Assembly (NCBI RefSeq): GCF_003144115.1
Contig: NW_020312003.1
Location: 346,153 to 410,152 of the forward strand
Length of the DNA stretch: 64,000 bases
Source of the DNA: Tilletiopsis washingtonensis
Taxonomy: Eukaryota > Basidiomycota > Exobasidiomycetes > Entylomatales
Reading direction: 5' to 3'
Shown: piece by piece, positions 14,137-27,075 of the stretch
How positions within the stretch are numbered: the stretch's first letter is position 1
Layout of the letters: every line of letters starts with the position of its first letter
Translations under genes and position numbers: made by a program
Notes under the pieces: model-generated
Told to the model about the DNA's origin: nothing
The model's database searches: none
The model's input: only the letters and a program-made list of their open reading frames with translations

Positions 14137-16039
14137 GAACGGCGGATCGACTGCGCTGCACGGCGTGTGTCAGCGTCTCGCCTCACAGACTGCGAGTGGG
14201 CCGAGCACGGGCCCACGCTGCGCCACGACACTCACTTGCGATGCCTGCTCCGCGCTCTCTCTAGCCAAGAGTCCTTCAGATGGAGGCAGTTGTCCAGGAA
14301 GCCGGAGTGCGAATGACTCGGCCTCTCCAGAGCGGCCAGAGACGACTGCGTGCACCCGCAGCGCACTGCCAGCGGTACGTCGGTAGAGTTGCGCGTAATC
14401 GATGCGCTGGCCGAGGCGTCGCGCGATACGGACTGAGGAGCAAGGCTTGGTGGCGGAAGGTGCACTGGCGGCGCCGTTGGTGCTCGAGACAGCAAGAGCC
14501 GGCCCACGCTTACGGCGCGGGGGCGTGGGACTGCGCAGGCTGGCGAGAGCGCCGGGCGGTGCGGGGACGCTCGGCGACAGCGCCGAGCCAAGGCGACGTG
14601 AGCTGCGCCGTGTGATGTGACGGCGGCGCGCGGATGGTGGGGGCGCACAGAGGCGACAGCGGCCGTCGGGAGCGAACGTTGAGCCGCAGCCGCAAGGCGC
14701 CGCAGCGAGCCGTTGCTCGAGGCGCGTGCAACGGACGCGAGGCGCACCTGCTGCTGCGAGGTGGAGGAGAGGAGCGAGGCGCGCGCGAGTGTGGGGGACG
14801 GGGCAACAGGCGGCGGCGGCGCAGCGGTGCACGCTGCAGCGGCGGCGGAGCAGGCGGGCAGCGCAGGGCAGGGTAGCGATGCAGAGGCGTGGACGGACGC
14901 GAGATAGGCGGGATGGTGAGGTCGCGAGGCAAGCAGCAGGCACGCGAAGCGAAGCGAGGTGGCAAGGTGAAGGAAGGAAGGGCAGCAAGGCAGCGGCCAG
15001 GCACCGGCGCTCCCACCCTCGGCCGGAGCGTCACGGCCCGCACCAGCCGGGGCCGCGCGCGCGTCCCACAGCACCCCAGATGGGCTGTGCAATGCTCGCT
15101 GAGCCAGCAGCAGCGGTACAGCGTCATTCGGCCGTCAGTCCTCTGTGTCATCCAATCTGGAGCGCACGAGGGAGCCAGCCGCGGCGTGCGTCTAGGAAGA
15201 ACGAGCCGAGCGCGCCTTGTGCTCGCCAGCATGCAGCGCGTGCCTTTGCGCCGGGCGCCTTGCCCTCGCCTTGCGTGTTGAGGCTGCCAGCTCACACCTT
15301 CGCGCCGGCCGATCTGCCTCTGCAGCCTGCAAGTCGTCGGCACTGCAGCGCCATGCAGGACAGCGCACATCGGCTGTTGTGCAGCGCGTTCTCGAGACGG
15401 CCCCTGCGGCACGTCACGCCGGCGCCCGGACCCTCTCTTCCCGCGCGCGGCGTGCCAAGGGGTTGTGCACCATACCGCTCTCTCGGCGCTGGCGAGCCGC
15501 TCATCATATAGCCAGGGGTTCGGCACTGCCGCACTTGAGTCTGATTGCGGTGGTGTGGGGTCTGTCGGCTCCATCAGCGCTGGAGATGAACCCGTCGTTG
15601 ATCAGGGGCGAATCTGCGGATGGCCGCTCATGACGGCACTCGACAGTCAGAGTCTAGTCATTCCGAGCCTTCTGGCGTGGCTCAGGCCACCGCCTCTGAC
15701 GGCTAGACTTTCGTGTAGCTCAGCCGCGCGCGCTCGACGACACCACAGCGTCATCGAGGCACTCGGGGCCCATGGCAAAGTGTCCAGCGTGCAATTGATG
15801 ATTCGATTGGCCAAGTTCGGGCCGCGTGAAGGAGACAAGTGTGAGGCGGCCACAGAAGGCGCCCATGAGCGATGAGCTGGATGACGAGGACCGGGGCCGG
15901 CATGAGGGAGCGGAAAAGGGGAGGTTGGGTACTGCGTGGCATGCACGGCAGCAGCGCAGGCGTCGAATGCAGGCCGCCCGCTGTAGCAACGGCGACAGCG
16001 AGCAGAGCGAAGACAGAGGGCTCCTTGCGGAGAGCAAGC
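14137..16039. other. intergenic: upstream of the serine-rich gene, downstream of KIN1
   Basis: About 1.9 kb between two minus-strand genes. Apart from the leader elements noted at its left end I see no gene. The 14600-15050 part is purine-rich on the plus strand, so pyrimidine-rich on the strand of the serine-rich gene, as fungal promoters often are. Open frames in several registers have no family resemblance. Confidence 0.5.
14156..14235 (-). other. possible intron in the 5' leader of the serine-rich gene
   Basis: A GTGAGT donor (reading leftward from 14235) pairs with a CTGAC branch-like site and a GTGCAG acceptor ending at 14156, giving an 80-bp intron-like unit 70 bp before the main ATG. 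It would lie in the untranslated leader. The signals match the introns nearby, but nothing coding supports it. Confidence 0.35.
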
Positions 16040-19000
16040 TTAGAGCTTCAGCTCCTGCAGCACTCGTCGCGCCAGCATCGAGTACTGCCAAGGGTTGCCG
16101 CTCACGCGCCGGAACTGCAGGCCGTTGACGCCGAGCAGCAGCGGCACCTTGACGACGAAGATCTCGAAGCGCACGGCGAGGTCGTGCGCGGTAGTCTGGT
16201 CGATCGTCTTGGCGGGCACCGGCGGCGGCGCGCTGCCAGGTGCGATCTCGACGATGGAGTCGGTGCGCTGGCGCGACGGCGCACGCGGCGCTTTGGACGG
16301 CGTGCCCTCCTGCTGGTCCAGCGCCGGACTGCTGCCGCTGCCAGCCAGAGAGCTGGCGCGGCTGCGCGAGTTGACCGGGCTGCGGCGCTCATCGGTGCCG
16401 TACGCCGTCGCCGACGAGATGCTCGCCGTGTCGGCCTGCGATGCATTCTCGGCGCGGCGCCGCTCGCGCCGGCTCGAGACAAACGAGATGCGACTCTGCT
16501 TGCGTCGCGGGCCCTGAGGCCGCGTACCGGCGTCGCCGTCCATGTTCTCGATGCCGCCGCCGCTGCTGATGCCTGCGCCGCCGTTCGACGGCGTCATGGG
16601 GATGCGCGCGTTGCCCTGGCCCTCGGGCAGCTGCGTTGGCGCTCCGCCGGCGCCCGAGAAGTCGAGGCTCGGCAGGTGCACGCACTCGTAGCCCGAGCGA
16701 ATCTCGCGGTACTGCACGCCGATGCGCTCGAGCACGCGCACAAGGTCGGCGTGGATGACGGTGCGCGACTTGGTGCTCGTCGTCTGCACGCTGAAGAGGC
16801 CCTTGAGGAAAATCGGCTTCGACGTGGCAGCCTCGCCTTCGCGCGACGGCGTCGCAGCCGCAGCTCCTGCGCCGGCCGAGCTGTAGAGGCTCGAGCCCGC
16901 GTTCACAGTTGCAGAGCGAGCGACCCCGTCTCGCCGGGCGTTCGGCGGCATGGCGCCGAGCTGCCCAGGCTGGACGCCGTGCCAGCCGCCTGCCGAGACG
17001 GCGGAAGCAGGCGCCGGGTCGTCGACCGACGCATCAACAGTGCCCAGAGGAGCAGCCAAGGAGCCAGGCCGCACGCGCGAGGGAGACAGCGCGCGGCCTC
17101 CAGCTGCGCGGCCCATCGACACGGCGCCGGGACTGGCAGTGGACGGGCGGGGCCGTCCGAGCTCATTGAGCGTGCCAGAGCGCCGCACGCCAGTGTCGGA
17201 CCGCGCTGCGACTGGCGAGTCGGCAGGCTCGGGGCTGGCGGGCGCCTCAGCGCCGCTCTCGGCCACGCCCATGAGGCCGGTGATGTGCGTGCTGCCGCGC
17301 CGCACAGGCGTCGGCGCCGCCGTGGGCATGCCACCCGTGCTCATGCGCGCTTGCCGGCGGCGCTCTGCATCAAGAGGGCTCGACGGCGAGCGGCCGATGA
17401 GCGAGCCAAAGCGGCGCACGAAGCTCGAGCCTCCGCCGGGCGTGGCTGCGCCAGCATCCTCGTCGCCGAGCGGCGTGGAGCCGTCGCGCATCGGGCTCAC
17501 GCCGGCGTGGTAGCTGCGCCGGTGGTCAGGCGACGCGCTCTGTCCATCCTTGCGCGCGGGCCGCGGCACGGCAGCAGGCAGATCCTTGTCGAGCGGCGGC
17601 GGCGGCACTCCCATCCCTGCGGAAGCAGGCCGCTTGCCCGTCAGGCTCAGGCTGCGCTTGTGGTTTGACGGCAGCGGCTGCACCGGCGCGGCAGCGACAG
17701 CGCCGGAGATGCTCGAGCGCGGAGGCGGCGACAGGGCCGAGGCGGCGGCATCGGAGCGCCGCGAGCTCATCGTCCAGCCACCAGCGGCAGCCATGGGTGC
17801 GGAGAAGCCCTTGTCGCGCAGCGCAGCCTCGACCTCGTCGCCCTGGGCGCGCGCGCGCGGCGCACCAGCCATGACGGCCATCGGCTGGCTCTTCTGGCGC
17901 GACTCGAAGACGGGTGTCGGAGAGGCGGGCGTGGACGACGCAGCCGAGCGCGGTGGCGCGGGCAAGTCTGCAGGCAGGATCGGGCTGTCCTTCTGGCCGG
18001 CAGAGATGTGAGAGGCTTCTGGGACGCGCAGCGCTTCCTGCGGGATGTCTGCGGCCGTCGGCATCGAGCCGCCCGACGCGTCGCCGGCTGCCGAGGACAC
18101 CGCCGGGCGGCCCGACGGCCCGGCCGGCAGCGGCCCGTTGACGGAGATGTTGGAGCTGGCGAAGAAGGAGTGGCCGTATAGCCGCTCGCGCTCCATCTTC
18201 TCCGAGACGAGGTAGTAGATGGAGATGAGCGGGTGAAAGCCGCGCGTCGGGTCCAGCGGCTCCTTGCCCGCGCCCGGCCATGTGGCGTTCGGGTTGGTCG
18301 AGCCGCTCAAGACGCCATTCGACGTGCCGCTGCCGTCATCCTTCGAGCCGCCGCCAAAGACGCTGATCTTCTTGCGGTAGAAGTCGATGCCGCTGAAGCG
18401 CTTCGAGCCCGTCTTGGACTTGGACTCGACCGAGCCGCGCGTGTGGGCGCGGCCGAGCGTGCCTTCCGAGCCGAGCAGCGTGCCGTTCGACCCGGCACCA
18501 GCAAAGCTCGCAGCAGGCGAGAGGCCAGAGAGTGGCATGCCGTGCTTCGACTCCCAGCCATGCAGCACCGTCATGTAACTCTCGCTCGTGAGCACCTCCG
18601 TCAGGCGCGCCTCGATCTCCTCAGGCGTGCCGAACTCGAAGCCCGTCATGCCCTTGATCACCTCGGGGTTTAGCTGCCCGGGCCGCAGCGGCTGCCGTGT
18701 CGGCAGGTGCGCGTTCGGCGGGCCGTCGTATCCCTTGACCATCCAAGGGTGCGCGAGGATCTCGGGCAGCGTCGCGCGCTGATTGGGGTTCGTCACGAGC
18801 ATGCGCGAAAGGATGTGCTTGCACTCTGCAGGGCAACAGGACTCAGCAGCCACTCCACATCACTGTGCGCACGCGACTCACCTCCGCTGAGCCACGCGGG
18901 GTACTCGACTTGGCCGCGCTTGATCTTGGCATGCAGCGCCGGCATGCTCTGGTCGTCGAACGGCACCTTGCCGCACACGAGCACGTAGAGCACGATGCCG

Positions 19001-21140
19001 AAGCTCCACACGTCGACCTCGGGACCGGTATACACCTTGGCGTTGAGCAGCTCGGGCGCGGCAAAGTACAGCGAGCCGCAGAACGTCGAGAGGTGCGAGT
19101 GCGGCGAGAAGAGGTTCGACAGGCCAAAGTCGATGATCTTGATGTTGCCCGTCTTGGAGATGAGGATGTTCTCGATTTTGAGGTCTGCAGGAGGGTAAGA
19201 TGAGCTGGTGCGCTGGCATGCCAGTCGGCGCTGCGTTTCTCACCTCTGTGCACGACCGAGTTGCGGTGGCAGAACTCCAGCGCGCTGCCGATCTGGCGCG
19301 CGAACTTGCGCGCCGCCCGCTCGCGCAGGCGGCCGTGCGAGATGATGTAGTCGAGCATCTGGCCGCCGTTGACGTACTCAAAGACCATGTAGTAGTGGTG
19401 CGGATGGATCATCATCTCGCGCATGCCGCACACGTACGGGTGGTGCAGCAGCAGCTGCAGGCTGCCCTCGCGAATCGTGCGCACCTCCTTGCTGTGGTCC
19501 TTGGCCGCCGCCTTGGCGAGGAACGAGGCCGTCGGCGTGACTGCCTCGCTGCCCGGCTTGCCGTGCTGCGCTGCCGCGAGCGACGTGTGCCGCGGGATGA
19601 TCTTGATCGCCACCTTTTCGCCGTTGCCCATTTTGACGCCCAGCTTGACCTTGCCCATGCTGCCCGCGCCGAGCGTCTTGCCGAGCGCGTAGTCGCCCAG
19701 CGTTCGCCGGCTGCGCGGCTTTTCGCGCTCGCGCTCGCCGCCCTCGGGCCGCTCGGAGCGCTCACGCTCGCGCGCCTCGCCATCGCGCAGAGTCGCGGAC
19801 GTGTTGCCGCTGGCGCTGCGCGGCGGTGTGCGGGCAGACTCGCGCGAGTCGTGGCCGTCGCTGCTGCGTGGCCGCACCGGTGCGCGGCTCGAGCTGCGGC
19901 TGCTGGCGCCGCTCGGTGCCGCGCGCGTCTCGAACACGCTCAGCGGCCGCGCACCAGGCTCCGAGCCCGGGGCTTCACGACGAGTGCTGTGTGCTCGCGG
20001 CTCGGGCGTGGCGTGCGCAGTGGGCGAGCTTTCCCGCGCTGCTGCGCGCGCTGCGTGCATTCGCCGGATGTCGTCGATGCTGCTGCGGTTGCTGTTGGCC
20101 AGCGAGCGCGCAGTCTCTGCGTCCGACGAGCTGGGCTCGTCGCGCTGCACCAGGTCGCCAGACGGCCGCAGAGCGCGCGCGCCGCCAGACTCGTGCCCGT
20201 TCGCTGCTCCTGCACCAGGCATCGGACGCGGAATGTGCTGAGGCGGCAGCGCTGCAGCTGCTGCGGCGAGGACAGAGGGAGACGCGACGCCTGCGGCAGG
20301 TAGCGGCGACGTCGAAGGGCCATTGAGCCGCAGGTCGCTGACTGGCCGTGTCGCGGCAGGCAGACCGGGCAGCGGCTTGTTGCTCTCACTTGACGACGCG
20401 CGGCCTGCCCGCGACGGAGAGCTGGGGCCGCCGCCGAACACATCTGCCTCATCAGTGGAGCGTGGCCGGTCGAGCACGGCCGACGCAGCCGGAGAAATTC
20501 CGAATTGGGAGCGCGACGAAGGAGAGCCTTCTGGCGCCGGTGCCTCGCCGAGGGACGCGCGCGTGGGCCTGACAGTCATGCTGCTCCGCGGCAGGTCCTC
20601 TGCGTCGAGCTCGTCGAGCCCGTCGCTGGAGCGGAACTGCGTGCCGTTCATCTGCGCATCTTCGGGCACGCTGACGAGCGACGTGGGCGGCGGGCCGTCG
20701 GGCACGCCCGCGGCGCTGAGGCCCGCCGAGAGCGGCGGCACATCGCCGCCGGGGCCCAGCGAGCCAAGCGCATCAAGCGCATCCATGGCCTCCTGGCTGC
20801 CGGGCGCGCCGCCGACGAAGCCTGCCCTGCGCGAGCTGGCGTCTGGCAGCGACATGCTGCCCCGGGCGCGCTCTGAGGACGCGCCGTTCAAGGCCGATGG
20901 AAAGCGAAGCTCTCCCGAGGCAGCCGAATCACCGCCTGCGGCCGCGCTGCTGCCGGACGACGAGCTGGCCGTCTCGGCTGCGGCGGATGCGGGCGGATGC
21001 GGCGCGGCCGCGGGCTCGAGGTGCGCCGCCTGCTGCGCGGGCACAGGCAGCTTGCGGAACTTTGCCGGCTCGCGCTCGTGGTCGGGGTCGAGCTCGGCAA
21101 ACGGCGGCGGCTGGCTGCTGTGCATCGAGCCAGCGGACAC
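16040..21140 (-). CDS. KIN1: Kin1/MARK-family serine/threonine protein kinase
   Basis: About 1661 residues from three exons: 21140-19244, 19184-18882 and 18825-16040 (introns of 59 and 56 bp). A long Ser/Pro/Arg-rich N-terminus precedes a kinase domain at about 480-760. It shows the Gly loop [18 protein letters not shown] with the ATP-binding Lys, the catalytic [10 protein letters not shown] (Asp restored by splicing), DFGLSNLF and the activation segment [15 protein letters not shown] with the LKB1-type Thr. The extreme C-terminus ([20 protein letters not shown], then [16 protein letters not shown]) is a kinase-associated KA1 domain that binds acidic phospholipids. Kin1/2 kinases act at the cell cortex in polarity, exocytosis and septation. 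It is longer than yeast Kin1 because of disordered linkers. Family assignment is secure. Confidence 0.93.
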
Positions 21141-24100
21141 GGAGAGTGTGCTGCTCAGCGGTGCGCCGCTCGGCGGCTAGGCAGCAGCGAGCGCGCGCGA
21201 GTGCGGGGCGAAGGGCCGGAGCGGGTGCCGCGAGGTGCGAGCGCACGCCGGAGTGCGACGAGAGCTGCTCGCAGCAGGCGCGGGCGTGCGGCTGAGACGC
21301 GCGCACACGGCGGAGAGCGAGAGAGCGCCAGACGGTGCTGCGGTCCGAGATGCGCAGCGAGGCGGGTGAGGATGAGGGGCGAGGGATGGAGGCGGGGTGC
21401 GAGAGAGCGGAGCGAGGTGGAAGAAGGGCCCCGCCAGCCGCAGCGACGGCGAGGCGGCGCGCCGCGGCGGCGCGCACAGGCGCAGGCGCAGCACAGCAGC
21501 GCACAGCACAGGCGTGTGCCGCACGCACGCAGAGGCAGCACAGCGTCAGGGCCTGCATCTCCGCCCGCGGCCAGCGTGCAGCGCAGCGCAGAGGCGCGCG
21601 CGCGTGGCAGGAACGCTTAGACAGCCCACGCCGCCGGCACAGCGCCCGTCAGCGCAGTCGCGCACGCGCCCCGCCAGAGAGAGCGCTGCGAAGGCGCCGG
21701 CAGGAGGCTGCCGAAAAGGCGGCGGCGTGCCCCGCACATCTCATCTCACGCTCCGGCACACCGCCATGACGAGAGCTGCGGCCCCTGAGCGGGTCCGCAG
21801 ACGACTCCAAGTGACGGCAGCACCATGATGGCGGCTCGCCGCTGCGCTGATGGAGCTTCGCATGCGGATGATCCACTGCCAGCGCGGCGCGAGAGGGAGG
21901 CTCGTGGTCGACCAGCACGACGCTTTGAGCCCCTGTGACTACAACGCGTGCGGCTCTGGCGGGCGCGCGTCGAGCGCCTATTTCGGGAGCATCTCAGGGC
22001 CCACGTGCGGCGAGATGCGGCCGGCCGGCGGCGTGCTCTGAAAGCGTCAGGGGCTCCGCGGCGTCTTTGCCTGCTCGGCGTCGCACGAGGTGCTGCGACT
22101 GCGCTGGACTGCGCTGGACACGGCGCCCTCTCGAGCAGCCGAGGCTGGTCTGGCACCGCGGGCGTTGCTCTCGAGGCGCAGCTGAGTCGTCGAGCTGCTA
22201 TCGATAGGCTCCTGGGAAGAGGTGGTGCTTGAGACTTGCTTCGCAACACCGTACGGCTGCGAAGGGCTCGTCTGCAGCATGCTCAGTTACAGCGTCCTGC
22301 TCCGACCCGGGCTGAAGATCGCCTTTGTGCGGCAATGAGCGTCGTCGCTCGCCACATCCCAGCTGCAGGTACGGCAGCTAGCACGGCTAGCCCGGGTCAC
22401 AAGCAACGAGGGACGCGTGGGAACACACCTCCGCGCCACCCTCTCGCCGTGGACAAGCTTTCACCGGGACGCTACGCTGCAAGCGACCATGGCGACGGGG
22501 AGGGGTACAAGAGGCGAAGCATGTAGAAGCGATCCCTGAGAGAATTTTGAGCGCAAAACTCTGGTAGCACTGTTGCTGGCCACCGCTCAGGACGGCCTTG
22601 AGGTCGCCTAAGAGCTGTTCTCGACGCGCCGCGGTGAGCGCTGCTACCACGCAACTGCCGCTTGAGACCTCAGCTTGACCTCATACCGCCGCCGAGATGA
22701 GATCTTAGGGCCGGTTACAGCAAATATCTCTCACCGACGAGGCTATTGCTTCTCCCTGAGCCAAGCCAAGTCTGGTGCTGAAGCGTCACCGCTGTGGGCG
22801 TATTAGCAGCGCAGGCGCTTCGCTCTCTCTCTCTTCACCCTCCGCCCGACACGAGATCATTCTTGCGCCCCTGCATCAAGCAACACCTGGCGTCGAAGCT
22901 CCGTCTCCCGAAGGCCCCTCGCTCCTTCCGCCCCTCGCCCCACACCCTTGTCGCGCCACGTGCCAGCCTCTGCACCGCCGAGGTCTCTTCCTCGGAGACC
23001 GCCCTGCGCGCGAGAAGCCGTCGCCAAGTCGGGGCTGTGCGGAAGGCTCGGCCCACCCCACCGCGGCCGCATCCCGGTGACGCCGTATCAGATGGTCTGC
23101 CGAGGCGCCCAGAGCACCCCACTCTGCGCGGCCGCCCCCGCTGGGGCTGAGCCGCGGAGCTGGACGGCGCCCCCCGCTGCACGTCGTCCTTCTCTCCGCC
23201 GCCGCCGGAACGTGCCTGCTTTGCGCTCGTCTGCTGGTGGACCCTGCGGCTGCGGCCGAGCCTGCGGCATGACGGCTGCCGCTGCCACCCGGACCGGCGC
23301 CGAGCGTCGACGGCCGAACTGCCGCGGCCGTGGCGTCGTCTGCGCGGGTTCGTCGTCTCGCTCGGCGTCGGCGCCAGCACCAGACGGCCCCGGCGCAGCA
23401 GCAGCGGCAGCGCAGCGGTCACCGCCGCGCCACGCCGTCTCTCGCTGCTGACGAGGGCGCCGAGACGTCAGGATGCAAGCCACACACGCCCGGCGTTCAT
23501 CTGCGTGCCTCCTCGGCGCGGCACGGCTCGCGTCGCCCGGCACCCTCGCTGCGTCTGATGATGCATGTCTCGCTGCGCAGCGCTCCTGCGGCGCAACAGC
23601 ACGACAGCGCCTCGCGCTCTTCTCGGTGCGCTCGAGTTCGCCCGGCGGGGGCCAGGCGCGGCATGCGGCGCGCTATCGAGAAGGGCGGAGGGCGGAGGGC
23701 GGTGCGGAAGAAGGTCGAGCCGCCGCACGCCGCTGCCCCGCAGCGCCGCTTCGCAGCCGGCGCCGCAGACGCCGAGTCCGCACCGCCCTCGCCTTCATGC
23801 AGCCCACACGCAGCGAGGTAGGGCCGACGAGCGGCCACGCCCGGTCCTGTCCGAGGATGTGCGTTGCTCAGGGGGCTGCGACGTATGCTCAGGGGGTGTG
23901 GATGGTGCGGGAGCTCGTGCGTAGCCGGCTGGAAGACTAGACATGCTGCGGCCGCGAGCGCATCTTGAGGCGAGTGCAAGCAGAGCACCGCAAGCTCAGC
24001 GGTGTGTCTCTGTGCAGCGACGACGCTCAGCCTCAAATGCGCCAGGCCTTGCGCTAGCGACGACAGAGCTTCACAGCCGATGGCGCCTGTCTACTGTGCA

Positions 24101-26441
24101 TACCCATCGTGCCCATGCTGCAGCACAATACAGCCGACGACATGGCCGTCCTCGTGACTAGGCGTGAGTCGAAGGTGCACCGGTGCGGATGCAGAGCTTG
24201 CAAGGCAGCACCGCCTCGCAGCGAGTCTGGAGTCGGATGCCGGCTCTCGGATCTCGCACACGAGGCTCCCTCACTCTCCGCCTCTCAATGCAGGCAGACG
24301 CTGTGTGGCTGGCAGCGGTTGCTCCCGAAGCTGCGCTCGTCAAGAGCTGGCTTCAGCACACGGCCGGTGACGCTGGCTATCCGGTGCCGGCAGCGGCGAT
24401 GCGGCAAGGCGTGCTTCGCTCCCGGCGTGTCAGGCGCATGATGCCCAGTCGCCGCCATGCGAGCTGGCGGCCGCTGGGCGCCGACGGAGGCCATCCGATG
24501 CCCTCAGCCCCATCATCGACCAGCGGGTGCGTGCCGCAGCAGGAGCAAGATGGAGAGCCGGGGCCCCTCGACCGCTGCATGCTGGCGAGCGGCGCTCGGG
24601 GCCCCGCGCTAGGCTTGCGAGCCGGCCGAGCAGCGCCGCCAGCCACCAGCCGCTCAGCATCAGGAGGCATGTGCGCCGGACGAGCGAGGCAGGCATGAGT
24701 GGACGGGGAGCAGACAGATCTTTCACGGCTACCGGTAGCAACGGACGCCGGCGGCAGGGCGCCTCCCTGGGCTGGATCTTGCCGGCGCAAGCGTGTACCT
24801 ACGTGGGCGGCGCCGCGTCAGCGGATGTGACAGCAGGCTAAGTCCAAGATTCGACGATGCGATGGCGATCGGGAGGGCGAGGCGGCTGCCATCATGCGGC
24901 GATCCGTGCCTCCTCGCTCGCTTGCTGTGGCTGCCTGTGAGAAACGTCGCTGGGAGCGATGGCACGGCATCCGGCTCGCTTTCAACCCGGTGCGCGCGGC
25001 GCGATGAGGAAAGGCGTGCGCGCCGCGCCGCGCCCGGCCTCTGCGTCGTCCTCCGCCGGAAGAAGCGGGCACAGCGAGCACGCGTCGACGACGACGACGA
25101 CGAGCAGCAGCATCCGCGACGCTGCCAGCGCTGGCTGTCGCTGCCGCCGCCGAGCTGGTTGGCGCCTCACGATTGCCGAGCACGAGGCTGGCTCGGTGTT
25201 CTGCACCGCTGCGACGGCGTGGGTGACAGTGCGGGGGGCGCGGCTCGCGGCTGGCAGCCCCAGAGCAGGCCATCTCGGGCGCGGAGAGATCGCCGAGGCC
25301 GAGCGCCACGCACGTCGCACGCGCGGCGCGCTGCGGAGAGACGAGGCCGGCACGGCGCCGGCAGCCGACGCAGCACGCCGCCGGCGCAGTTCACCGCCTT
25401 CGGCGGTGGCTCGGCGCTGCACCTGCGCACCCCACTTCGGCGCGCAGCCGTCCTTCTCGAGACGCAATCCATGTCATCGTCGGCGCCAAGGCCGATAGGC
25501 GCGCGTGTGTGGGGCGAGAGCGGGCGTGTGGGTGCCGGGCAGCACCGGCCGCGCCCGAGCTTGAGCTTGTGGGCGCTGCCGGATGTGCCCGGCGGGCGCG
25601 AAGGGACGCGCCTCGGGCCCACTTGCGGCGCCTCGGCCTCTTTTGCGCCCGGGGGGCGGATCATCGAGCAAGAGGAGGCGCAGCACGCGGCGAGATTCGA
25701 AGATTTTGCTGTGCGGGGCGCGATGCGGGCGGGCGGGCAGTGTGCGCGGCTGCAGCGGCCCTGCATGCAGCGAGAGCAAGCGCCGATGCCGACGCAGCGG
25801 GAAGGGAAAGGGGCAGGGCGGCAGCACGGGCGGCCGGACAGTTCTCCGCGTGCCGGCGCAGCAGAGCGGCAGCAGCGTCGCCAGCAAACGTTGCGTGCTC
25901 TGCGCCTGCCGCTGCGCTGCTTGCGTGCCGCGCGGCGCCGCGCCCGCCTCCGCAATCACACGCTCCGCGCCGGGGAGAGGGGCAGCGAGCGGCCTCGGCG
26001 TGCGGCGCTCCTCGCATCTCTGCGCCGCGCTGAGCTGACCACCGCGCCGGCCGCTTCGAGCTGTCCAGCGAGCTCCCCCTGAATGCCGGGCCCCCCGCCA
26101 CCCCGCACTCCTTCGCTCGTCACCTCTCGCTACACCCATCGCACGCCTTGCTCGTCGTCGCCGTCGAGCTCTCGCTTTCTCGCCCTCTCTCGCGCGCTCT
26201 CGCAGCGTCTCTGCCATTTGCTGCCTCCACGCGCGCCGCATCCGCGCCGACCGAGCCGGCCCGCGCCCCCGCCGCGGCTCATCTTCCGCGCCGCACCGCA
26301 TTCCTCTGATCGCCGAGCATTTTCGCACCGCCCGCTCGTCATCGTCCCGCTCCACCACCACCCCTCCCGTCTCTGCTCTCGCCGCTCAGCACGGCCTCTC
26401 GCCGTCTGTTTATCGCTGGCGTCGTCGAAGGCGTCCTATCG
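21141..26441. other. long gene-poor region between KIN1 and CREA
   Basis: 5.3 kb separates the start of KIN1 from the leader intron of CREA, which point away from each other. Open frames up to 429 codons occur on both strands, but they are Arg/Ala-rich, overlap each other and match no family I know. I could not assemble exons with the local splice signals. A patch at about 22530-22780 is less GC-rich. A GAC triplet run lies at about 25090-25107. From 26100 to 26440 the plus strand is pyrimidine-rich, consistent with the CREA core promoter and leader. The rest may be regulatory, may hold non-coding RNA, or may hold a gene I cannot see. Confidence 0.45.
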
Positions 26442-27040
26442 GTGAGTGCGGCGGCGGCGCGCGGCGGGGAAAAAGATTTGCGGGGGCGCGGCGGCGCGCG
26501 CAGCAGCAGAAGGGCGGCGCAGGCGCAGAACAGCCGTCGCTGCGGGTGCCTTTGCTGCGCACAGCGTCGTCCACCAGGCCTGTGGCATCGTTACGATGTG
26601 CATACACAGAAGCAGGTCGGGCTGCCTCAGCCGTACGGAGTCTGGCTGGCCATGCTGTGGGGTATGCGCCAAGGCGACGTGTACCGCCGGTGGCCGACGA
26701 GAGGCTGGACACCTCCTCGGGTGCATCTCGGTGTCCAGATTGGAGCAGGGGCGCGCAGCGATCACTGTACGCCCCGGACTCTGGCGCTCCAGGCACGCAC
26801 GCCACGTCGGCGCTTGGCGAGCACGCGCTCGCCCCGAGAGGGGCTCGCCACGAAAGGGCTGCGACAAAGTGCTGCTGCTTCTTCTCGCAGCGCGCCGACG
26901 TGGCCTGTCCGTGCCGGTGTGCGGCTGTGCACGCCTTATCGCAAAAGAAGGCGCGGCTGAGCGTGCTCATGACGCTCGGCCGAGGGTCTCTACCCCACGG
27001 GGTCCGCTGCAGCCCGCTGACCCTTCCTTCCTGTCCACAG
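26442..27040 (+). other. 599-bp intron in the CREA 5' leader
   Basis: CCTATCG|GTGAGT at 26442 is a strong local-type donor. CTGAC at about 27017 and TCCACAG ending at 27040 form a matching branch site and acceptor, 35 bp before the CREA ATG at 27076. The protein frame upstream of that ATG has no family resemblance, so the intron should be in the untranslated leader. It is roughly ten times the usual intron length in this window, so it may carry regulatory sequence. Confidence 0.65.
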
Positions 27041-27075
27041 CCTCCTCTCTCCCATACCTTTCGCCGCCTCTCACC

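Noticed and set aside
24793-26082. 429-codon plus-strand open frame upstream of CREA
   Set aside because: Arg/Ala-rich, with equally long competing frames on the other strand, no recognisable domain and no splice continuation into CREA.
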